From assembly GCA_020912385.1 (NCBI GenBank), contig CP087218.1, forward strand, positions 1,240,001 through 1,304,000: a stretch of 64,000 bases of DNA, in the 5' to 3' direction. The DNA comes from Neofusicoccum parvum (lineage: Eukaryota > Ascomycota > Dothideomycetes > Botryosphaeriales > Botryosphaeriaceae). A model generated the notes under the pieces. It worked only from the letters and a program-made list of their open reading frames with translations, did no database searches and was not told where the DNA came from. Shown here piece after piece: positions 55,953 through 64,000 of this stretch (its first letter is position 1; each line of letters starts with the position of its first letter). A program made the position numbers and the translations under genes.

Positions 55953-57731
55953 AGTGAACGTGGTATGCCCAAGGGCGAATTAGTGGTAAGTGCGTAAAGA
56001 CTGTGGTGTAGTAAAGAGTGACGAGGCTATTAGATTAGATGCATGTAAAAAAGAAAGAAGGACTGGACACTGAAAGAGAGTGTGTGTAGAGAGAAAATCG
56101 GTACTCTCGAAGACATCTTGATATATACCCTGTCGGTAGGGCAGTGAAGCCCCTCGAAATTCAGCAGATTTCTTGGCCCTGTGATTGTGGTGATGAGTAA
56201 AGCCACAAGGTGTATGCGATACTGTGAGGCTGTGACTAGCAATTCTTGGCAATTGAGCTTGTGGTGGTATGAGGGGCCTGGAAACCATGGGGCTGGGCTA
56301 ACGACACCAACGCTTCCTCGTGGCTTTACCGACTAATGACCTCTTGTTGCTCTGTCAGTTCGAATTCCTAAGTAGTACGCTGAATAGTCGCACGGCTTGA
56401 TTGTGCTTAAAGACACCTCTCTTCGAGGCACGTTTGGCAAAGAGAAGACGTCGTGCCCAAGGTAGCACCGCTGGCTTGTCGTAAACGACGGCTCCGCATC
56501 TTCGTAAGATTCCAGCGTGGGGCTTGCGGCTGAACCCTCCCCCACACGTGGGCGCATTGACACAGCGGTAGACTGGCGCCCGCAGCCTGGAACGAAGCAT
56601 CACGGGTTTCCTCGTCAGGCAACGCGCGAAACGATAACGCAGGACAGCGCGTTTCCTGCTCTGTGCCCCTTTCTCGGCTCTGAGAACAGTAGAAGCTGAG
56701 CCGGCATGGTCCGTTGGCTAAGCCGAGTTGCGACGGCGTTATGGCGAATATGTGTAGCGCTGCTCGGTAAACCGTCCAGAAGGGAGCGGATGGTTCAACC
56801 AGTGGTGAGGATCAGTCCGGCATGTGCACGCGGGACCGCGCACGGGCTGCACTGTGCACTCGGCTATTCTGACAGATGAGCGACCAGAAGAAGGCTCCCG
56901 GGGCTGGCATTGGGCTGAGCTGAGGCGCACAAGGGTGGCTCCAACTCGACCACAGTCGATGCGAATCCATCGGGGTCTCCGTGAGATCGGGCGATATCTC
57001 GTTGGGGAGGACGCCTCTCCGGCGGGCTAGACGGAGGCGAGCGGCAACTACTTACCCCTGACCGGTGGGGCTCTCACGTGATTTTGCTCAATCACCTGTA
57101 AATTGTGAATTCGACCATGATTTCCCCTTGCGCGCTCCCATTGCGTGTCTTCATTTAGGCATCACGGCATGACGTTCATCGACTGCCGATTGAGGATCCC
57201 TGGAGTTTCGCAGCAGTCCTTCTCGAACGTCTCAACGTTGGTCGGAGGTGAGTGGCACGCCGAGATCTGCCGCCCGCATCCTAGCTTACCACTCAACGGG
57301 AAGTGCCACCCCTTGCGCTGGCCGCCGAAAAGGGCTGTGGTAACGAGAGGGATACGAGGAGAGTAAATGGCCAATCGGGCTCTTCTCCGCCGACAAAAGC
57401 CTAGAATCTTCAGAAAACGCAGGGCTGTCTTCTGCAATTGGCATTGCCTGCCGTAGCTTGCCCTGCGATGAGATCACGATGCAGCCGTTGTTGACACCAC
57501 AGAATTCAAATCAACGTTGACATTACTAAAATCACGGGTGTAGTCAATAAACACAATCCGCTCCTTGGTTGTGTAGAACAAAAAGCAGCACTAAAGAGGC
57601 TCTTGAAAAGGGTAGTTACACCACGCCTCCAGCATGATCTTCCCATATTTTCACGCTCGTGAACTCCCACCAGAAGGGTCCAATAACTGTAGGATTACCC
57701 AACCTGTCCTGCGCCAAAAACCTAAGTACGT
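55953..57731. other. Intergenic region
   Basis: About 1.8 kb between the start of the secreted-protein gene and the 3' end of alpha-tubulin, both minus strand. Several frames of 60-90 codons occur on both strands without motifs or splice continuity. No tRNA-like cloverleaf was found. Confidence 0.5.
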
Positions 57732-59470
57732 TTAGTACTCGGCCTCCTCAAGATCGCCCTCGTCCAGCGCATCGCTGGCAACCTCTTCGTAGTCCTTCTC
57801 AAGCGCCGCAAGATCCTCGCGGGCCTCGGAGAACTCGCCTTCCTCCATACCCTCACCGACATACCAGTGGACGAAGGCACGCTTGGAGTACATGAGGTCG
57901 AACTTGTGGTCCAGACGGCTCCAGGCCTCGGCAATGGCCGTGGTGTTGGACAGCATCGAGACCGAGCGATCGACCGGAGCGAGCTCGCCACCAGGCACAC
58001 GCATGGGCTTCTGGTAGTTGATGCCGATCTTGAAGCCAGTGGGGCACCACTCGACGAGGTTGAACGAGGCCTTGGCCTTGAGGGCAGCCACGGCAGCGTT
58101 GCAGTCGCGGGGCACGACGTCGCCGCGGTACAGGAGGGCGACGGCCATGTACTTGCCGTTGCGGGGGTCGCAGACGACCATCTGGTTGTTGGGCTCGAAG
58201 CCTGTGAGGGTAAGCATCTGGTGTGACCGGGAAACAGACATGCCACTTACACTGGAAGGTAAGGTCGTTGACCTTGAAGCTCTCGTGCGAGCTCTTTGAG
58301 GCCGAGATGACGGGGGCGTAGCTGATCAACGGGTAGTGGATACGGGGGTAGGGAACCAGGTTAGTCTGGAACTCGTTCAAGTCGACATTGAGGGCACCGT
58401 CGAAGCGGAGCGACGAGGTGATGGAGCTGACGACCTGAGCGATCAGGCGGTTGAGATGCTCATAGCTGGGACGGGGGATGTCCAGGTTGCGACGGCAGAT
58501 GTCGTAGACGGCCTCGTTGTCGACGAGGAAGGTGCAGTCGGAGTTCTCGATCGTGCTGTGGGTAGACAGAACGGCGTTGTAGGGCTCGACGACAGCGGTG
58601 GAGACGCGGGGGGCCGGGTAGACGGCGAACTCGAGCTTGGACTTCTTGCCGTAGTCGGTGGAGAGGCGCTCCAGGAGGAGGGCACCGAAACCAGAGCCAG
58701 TACCACCACCGAAGGAGTGGAAGATCAAGAAGCCCTGGAGGCAGGAGCAGTTGTCTGCGGCATTGTCAGTGGAATCCGATGCGATACTGTGGGTATGACG
58801 CACCAGCGACACGGCGGACGCGGTCGATGACGCTGTCGACAAGCTCCTTGCCGATGGTGTAGTGACCACGGGCATCTGCGCAACGTTAGCAACAGTCGCA
58901 AGGACGGCCGAACGATCGCAACGCACAGTTGTTGGCGGCATCCTCCTTGCCGCTGATCAGGAGCTCGGGGTGGAAGAGCGACCTGTAGTCACCAGTGCGG
59001 ATCTCGTCGACGGGCTGGCGCAGCATCAGCACAGAATCCCTTGTGTAGTATGGGCGGCGCAAGCCTTACAGAGGGGTCGAGATCGACGAAGATGGAACGG
59101 GGAACATATTTGCCGTTGCTGGTCTCGGTGAAGAAAGTCTCGAAAGAGCCGCCCTCGGTGTCGGCCTGGGTGTCAGGATCGGGACGGCCATCGGCCTTCA
59201 GGCCATGCTCCAGGAGGTAGCTGTCGCGGCCATGTCAGCGAGGGCGGGAATCATTTGCAAAGAGGAATTGGAGGTCGTACAGCTCCCAGGCGCTGTTGCC
59301 GAGCTGGATACCAGCCTGGCCGATGTGGATGTGGGCAACCTGCGCGTCGAGACACGTTAGCCGGGGCGCGCAGATCAGGGGAAGGCAGCCAGGCGGCGGC
59401 GGCGGCGGGCGCGACGGCGCATGACGGCGTCGGAATTGGGACGAGCTGGCGGACGTACTTCTCCCCTCAT
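57732..59470 (-). CDS. TUB1: Alpha-tubulin
   Basis: Minus strand, seven exons: 59470..59459, 59339..59281, 59220..59070, 59014..58927, 58875..58804, 58754..58251 and 58201..57732 (451 residues, standard length). The six introns (119, 60, 55, 51, 49 and 49 bp) have canonical GT-AG ends and restore phase exactly. The first exon encodes only MRGE. Recognisable segments: [20 protein letters not shown], the [15 protein letters not shown] region, [19 protein letters not shown], the GTP-binding tubulin signature GGGTGSG in [59 protein letters not shown], and the acidic tail ending EEAEY. The terminal Tyr allows detyrosination. The product pairs with beta-tubulin to build microtubules for mitosis and transport; the GTP in alpha-tubulin is structural and not exchanged. 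Confidence 0.97.
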
Positions 59471-59930
59471 GATTGCTGGTGTCCGGGTATCGTGTTGCAG
59501 TGGTGGGCAGGAGTAATTCAGATGCTGGGGGGAGACGGGCAGCGGTGAGCGAAGCGGTTTTGGTGTTGACAGCGGAATAGCGGGGCAGACCAAAATAAAG
59601 GCGTGCATGGATGCGCGCCGCCCACCAATCACATGCCCGCCCGGGGAAGTGCGCTAAACTCGTCCGCGCCCGCGACCCCAGGCACCGCCAACGACACGCC
59701 TGCCTGTACGCCCTCGACCTCTGCCGTCCTCACGTATGCACGTGCTCCAAACACCGCATGAAATGTTGTAAAATCCATTTAGCCAGCTACGAGCATCAGT
59801 TCACGCCTTCCCCAGACACCCCAAGAAATGCCATGTAACCGTGCTCTCGACGATGATCCCCATCTCCCTTCACCAAATGCGGCCACCCCTTCGTTAGTCC
59901 GTCGACTGTTCTGGCCAGCTTCCTCTAAAT
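59471..59930. other. Alpha-tubulin promoter region
   Basis: 460 bases between the tubulin ATG (59470, minus) and the 3' end of the SMP-repeat gene. Pyrimidine-rich when read on the minus strand near the start. No gene seen. Confidence 0.5.
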
Positions 59931-60886
59931 CTAATCACCGCCAGTAGCAGCCTCAGCCTTCGTAGCCTCCACCTTCGGCGCAGAAAGCTCCACACCATCA
60001 TCAGTCTTGGAAACCTCCTCAGGAGTGTCCGTCTTCGAGTCCTTGCGCTTGGCATCGTTCTCGTGCTTGGCCGCCTCGCTCTGAACCTGCGCAGTGAGGC
60101 TGCCCTTCTCCGTACCGCCATGGGCACGCGTGTCGGCACGGCGCATCTGTCAACGGTCAGCATCTGAGTGGCGTGGCAAGATTGCGTACAAGGAAAGGGT
60201 AACGTACGTGCTTTGCATCGTCGCCGGTAATGTCCTCCGGGTGATTTTCCAACTTGGCCATCATCTCCTGAGCCGTAATCTCGAAGTTCTTCTCGCGAGT
60301 GATGTTGGACTGCCCGGAACCAGCGATGCTCTCGCGACGGTCACGAGTGACAGGAGCATGCGTGCGAATCGCAATGCCATCGCTCGAGCGCTCGTTGGCG
60401 CTTGCCGTACGCTGTACAGCAGCAGAGATGCTATCCTTGGGAGGCATGTGGCCCAGAGCCTTGTGCTCGACACTCATGATGTGCTTGGCATCCTCGCCAG
60501 TGACGCTGGGCGGGTCGTTCTCGAGCTTCTTCTGCACGACATCGGCTGCCTTGTGGAAATTCTGTTTTAGCGTAAGTGAAGTTCTTGCTGGAACAGCGTA
60601 GGATCTAGAAACTTGCCTCGAGCTTGTCACTCACGGCCTGAGTCTGAGCAGCAACACTGTCATGAGGAGGGCGATGACCCAAGGCATGGTGCTCGGCGCT
60701 CTGGACGCGGGCAGCGTCTTCGTGGGTGATTTGAACGGGATCTTCCTTGAGCTTCTGCGCCAGTTCTTTGTCAATCTCCTTCGCGAAGCTCTCGGCTTCA
60801 GCCGTAAGCGGAGCTGTGCCGCTAGCCTTAGACTCCTCGCGAGCCTTCTCGGAGACCTGAAGAGCGGTATCGGGCTGGACGCTCAT
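59931..60886 (-). CDS. SMP (seed-maturation/LEA-like) repeat protein
   Basis: Minus strand, exons 60886..60617, 60561..60208 and 60146..59931 (279 residues). Intron 1 (55 bp) is a GC-AG intron with ideal donor GAG|GCAAGT; read through it would end in TAG. Intron 2 (61 bp) is GTACGT..ACAG with branch GCTGAC. The product is hydrophilic with three related repeats: DPVQITHEDAARVQSAEHHA with LGHRPPHDSVAA; DPPSVTGEDAKHIMSVEHKA with LGHMPPKDSISAA; and a shorter EDITGDDAKHMRRADTRAHGG. These match SMP-type LEA repeats, found in plant seeds and in fungal stress or conidial proteins. There is no signal peptide or membrane segment; the tail is Lys/Glu-rich. A desiccation or stress-protectant role is likely by family, untested here. 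Confidence 0.88.
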
Positions 60887-63826
60887 GATTGCAGTAGCTG
60901 GATGAAGTGTTGAGTTCAAAGAGTTTGAGAGAATCAGATTGCTTTGCGTGAGGCAATGAATTAGCGTTGATTGAGTGTGCTTGGGGGCCGTTGAAGAAAG
61001 TTTCAGCGTCCTGTTTGCAGCGGGCAAGAAATAGGCAACTGTTGCTGAGTCCATGACGTAAGCCTGCTGTCGATGGAAGGCACGAAGCCGGCGGAAGGAG
61101 CGCCCAGCCTTTGTTTGCCTGGCAGTCCCCCTCTTCAGAACCTTGCTGGAGCATCAACCTGCGGGTAGGCATATGAACGTCTGCGAATTAGAAGCGTTGG
61201 GTCAGTTTGGTCGGCTCCGGACATTAGGTACTAGATTCTGTTTGCTGCACCGGTCAAGCTATGCATAAATGCCACATGAAGCCGTCCGGTGTCTTTCTGC
61301 GGTGAGTGACGGTAGAGACGCAGGGGATCATTCTGCGCTATGGTTGGCAGTAAAAAAAAATGTCACAAGCGTCTTCTATGGAGGAAAACGTTATGAGCGC
61401 GAGATATCGAGAAGAGGTCTTAGGAAAAAAAAAAAAAAAACAAGAAGAGCAAAGAAAGCGTTACAACTGTTAAAATACGCAAAATCGTCTCTCTGGTTTT
61501 GACGGCGCTATTCATGGCATTATTGGGTCGAAATAAAAGACAGTATGCCTCCCTTTTTCGAGATACATGCTTCCCTTGCTATACTGCCATAACGTTCGTG
61601 GGCGTTTGGGATTCGTGGTATGCAAAGATGGAAACAACAAAAACAAAATCAAAAAGGACCACCGGATAGAAAACGAAGTGAGAACGTGCCGCTTCTGTTG
61701 TGAACGTGAGTTCACGCGACGCGCTGGAAAGGAAAGGAACTCTACCCTACCTCAGAATGAGTTTCCCGCGCAATGTGATGCCTTCGCCATCAGCCAACAT
61801 CAAGGCCGCGTCTGCTCAACGTCATCAGCCAAGGACAAATCCGAATAATCCGACAGGCGAAATGGAGGATTCCGAATAACGAAGACAATCCTCATACTCG
61901 TCGCATGAACCTCGTTTTGTGTACCTCTCCCGCGGGAAGCATGGTACGACTCTCTCATCATCTTCCGGTGAAGCTGTGGGGAGCTTTGCAGGTCAGAATG
62001 AAATTGTCGGTCCCATTACTCGCTGCTTCAGGCTGTCGGCTGCAGATGCACGGTGGTGGTACCGAGCATGAGGTATGCGGGTGATCGACCATTTCAGAAA
62101 TCCGCACCTGGTCGCCAGGTAACGTCACCGGCTCTCCACCGAGGGCGGCTAGAGAGATTATGTAGCTCGAAATGTCAAAGGAATCCTGCTGTGAGCAACA
62201 GCGCAGCAGCGGTGAGGACATTCCTCGATTGTTCGTCGAAATGCAGCCCCATACAGTGGATATCGGCAGTGCAGGGATGATAAGATCGGCCTCCCACAGG
62301 CTGGACTCAGGAATGATCGCTCGGCGATAGTGCTGATACCGTCGCGCACCCGGACACTCCTCCGCGGTTCATCACATCTTCACCGCCGGATATGCCGTGC
62401 AGGCTGGCAGGCGAAATGAGGGCCTGGAAGGCCGCGCGGGATGCCTTTCTCGTGGCAGATTCGCCGGCGGCCAGAAACCCAAGGGCGCGACGGGGCAGCA
62501 TGAGGGCCTGTTCGCTGTCGGGTGCAGCACCGCGAAACTGCCGGAGACGCGCAGCCGAGGCGGAGGAAAAAACACGCGCCACACGGGCGCGCAGCAGACA
62601 TGGCAAGCCTATCTGCGGCGAATGGGTGCCCTTTGGTCCCTGGAAAGCCACTCCAGCTCCGCGATAGCGCGGTATGGAGTGCTGCAGGGCCTTGCTTGAG
62701 GACAGTCCCTGGAAATTTGGCGCGGGCAGGGAGCTAGAGGGAGGCTATCGCGGGTGGAAGACGCCGCGACGGATGGTGTGGCGCGCCCCGGGAGGGCCTG
62801 CACGCATCTGAGCGCGCACAGTCTCGCGGGGATCATCAGAGGTGCGCTCTGCGTGCTGAGAGGTTGGCGGTCGGGCCGTTCAGGGGCATCTGCGGCTTGT
62901 CGCTCGCCGGCCAAGCCTTTCCCGAGCACGGCGGCGCCAAGGTCGAGCGAGCGCGCGGCGCAGCGCGTGAACCAGCGGCCGGCGCTGGGTGGACGCACAA
63001 CGTCGCCCACGACCGGCATGGCGGCCATGACCCTGCATGCGCGCCGCGGTTGGTCCCAAGGGAAACCCAACTTGAAACGATGTGCAGCCAGCAGCCGCCA
63101 GCGGCAGCCCCGGGCTCGCTCACGCCGTGGTTAAGGTCGGGGATCAGCTATCTTGGATGCTCGTGACGGAGTCAGTGTGCAGCCGCGACCTCACCTCCAA
63201 AAATTTGCGCGAAAAACAGCCGGGCCTGCGCGACGCAGCTTCCCTGTCGGCGGCGCGCTTTGCCTCCACGCGCTGCGTGGCCACTGGCGGCGCCGCTGGG
63301 CCGCTGCCGGACTGGAAGCTTTGGGGCGCTCTAGGGCGACGGCGGCAGCGGGCGGGCGCCACAGACGTCGGCGCGCTGCGCAGCTTTTCTGCGCCCTCCC
63401 AGCCAGCCTCGACTTGGCGACCCACAAATGGCTTATTTTCAGACACCCAAACCGGAGTGATTCGCGGCATGCCCACGCTTGGAGTCGCGTCGCCGCGGGC
63501 CCACCGCGTCAGGAAACAATCGTCATCCCAGATCGCTGGCCCTCGCGCCTTGCGTGCCCAGGCCCCGTATCTCTCGATCGTCCCGCTGTGCTACCCGCAA
63601 TATAACACACTTGCTTTCACCTCGTCCCCCATTGATCCGGAACTGCCTCCCTCTCGTATTTTCCGTTCTTTTATTTGCGCAATCGCTGTCGTTACCCGAC
63701 CCGCCCACTTCCATGTTCTCTCGCTGCTCCATCCTGCGCGAGCAATCCAACAGATAACCTCGCGATCCCCCGCGAAAATCAGTGGGGACCCCTTCTCGGG
63801 ACCGCCCCAGACCACATCCCGCAAAC
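60887..63826. other. Long divergent intergenic region
   Basis: About 2.9 kb between the SMP-repeat gene (minus) and the partial gene at the right edge (plus). The left part is AT-richer with a 16-A run. The right 1.4 kb is GC-rich with many chance open frames on both strands (up to about 250 codons) lacking any motif or splice continuity. It may contain a long promoter/5' leader or an unrecognised non-coding transcript. Confidence 0.45.
61425..61440 (+). repeat. Poly-A tract (16)
   Basis: Sixteen consecutive A residues in the SMP-gene upstream region; a possible nucleosome-excluding dA:dT tract. Confidence 0.8.
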
Positions 63827-64000
63827 ATGACGACCCCAATTGACGAGAAGTCGGAGCCTCGCTATCACCAGCCTCACGCCGAGGTCGAGCGCTCGTCGGA
63901 CGAGGATGGCACCGTCATTGGCGACGACTCGACGCGCAACAACTCCGACCAGCACAACAACCACCCGCACCAAATGCACCCGCTCGACACCAATCACCTA
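63827..64000 (+). CDS. Partial gene, N-terminal 58 codons, unknown product
   Basis: An ATG at 63827 (context AAACATGAC) opens a frame that runs to the window edge, so the 3' part is missing. The visible residues are very polar: MTTPIDEKSEPRYHQPHAEV, then an acidic/Ser patch (ERSSDEDGT), DDSTRNNSDQHN and a His/Asn-rich stretch. This looks like a disordered cytosolic N-terminus, as in many fungal transporters or transcription regulators. The upstream CT- and CCC-rich leader supports the start. Function cannot be assigned. Confidence 0.55.
   Translation, partial: MTTPIDEKSEPRYHQPHAEVERSSDEDGTVIGDDSTRNNSDQHNNHPHQMHPLDTNHL

Noticed and set aside
62307..63843. Several 100-250-codon open frames on both strands near the right edge
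   Set aside because: Composition-driven; they overlap each other in many frames, have no motifs and no consistent splice sites.
1..64000. tRNA, rRNA, CRISPR array, transposase or complete transposable element
   Set aside because: No B-box/cloverleaf pattern, rRNA-like block, spaced direct-repeat array or transposase/reverse-transcriptase motif was found by eye; short degenerate elements cannot be excluded.

Overview
The window is nuclear DNA of a filamentous ascomycete (Pezizomycotina). Nearly every gene carries short introns of about 47-130 bp with GT(or GC)..AG ends and CTNAC/CTGAY branch sites. Intergenic spaces are long and coding sequence is rich in C and G at third codon positions. The protein families are typical of this group: Sla1 with LxxQxTG repeats, a HET-domain protein, a PDR-type ABC transporter, a Zn2Cys6 regulator, a fungal rhodopsin-like membrane protein and an SMP/LEA-like stress protein. 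A class such as Dothideomycetes is plausible, but that is inference. No tRNA, rRNA, CRISPR array or intact transposon was seen.

Left part (1-21 kb), mostly housekeeping genes: an uncharacterised Ser/Pro-rich protein (819-2626); a major-facilitator transporter (3829-5839); a conserved NTF2-like-fold protein (6852-8656); a secreted BYS1/thaumatin-like protein (9940-10680, minus); the endocytic adaptor Sla1 (12429-16168); and a pirin with an N-terminal hydrophobic extension (17433-18632). A more AT-rich stretch (about 18.8-21.2 kb) follows, holding a decayed gene.

Middle part (21-44 kb), an accessory, metabolism-like block: a CYP59-type P450 (minus), a 7-TM rhodopsin-like protein (minus), a second P450 lacking the usual I-helix acid/Thr pair (plus), a full-size PDR ABC transporter (plus), an ankyrin protein with a fungal N-terminal domain, a possible 80-residue gene, a TPP-dependent 2-oxo-acid decarboxylase, a Zn2Cys6 regulator and an Aro8-type aminotransferase (divergent from the regulator), then an expansin-like protein. 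Aminotransferase, decarboxylase and zinc-cluster regulator together resemble a physically clustered Ehrlich-pathway module like the ARO9/ARO10/ARO80 set, which is dispersed in yeast. Two P450s and an exporter lie next door. This is the most interesting hypothesis in the window.

Right part (44-64 kb): a long spacer with a perfect 13-bp inverted repeat and a coding-like remnant; a HET-domain protein; an AIM6-like phosphodiesterase; a small NTF2/SnoaL-like protein; a 1247-residue secreted low-complexity protein with a 30-bp tandem repeat; a seven-exon alpha-tubulin gene; an SMP-repeat protein; a 2.9-kb spacer; and the first 58 codons of a gene that leaves the window.

Exon boundaries were deduced by eye from splice signals, reading-frame phase and family motifs. 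They are least certain for the transporter at 3829, the AIM6-like gene and the small gene at 35760.
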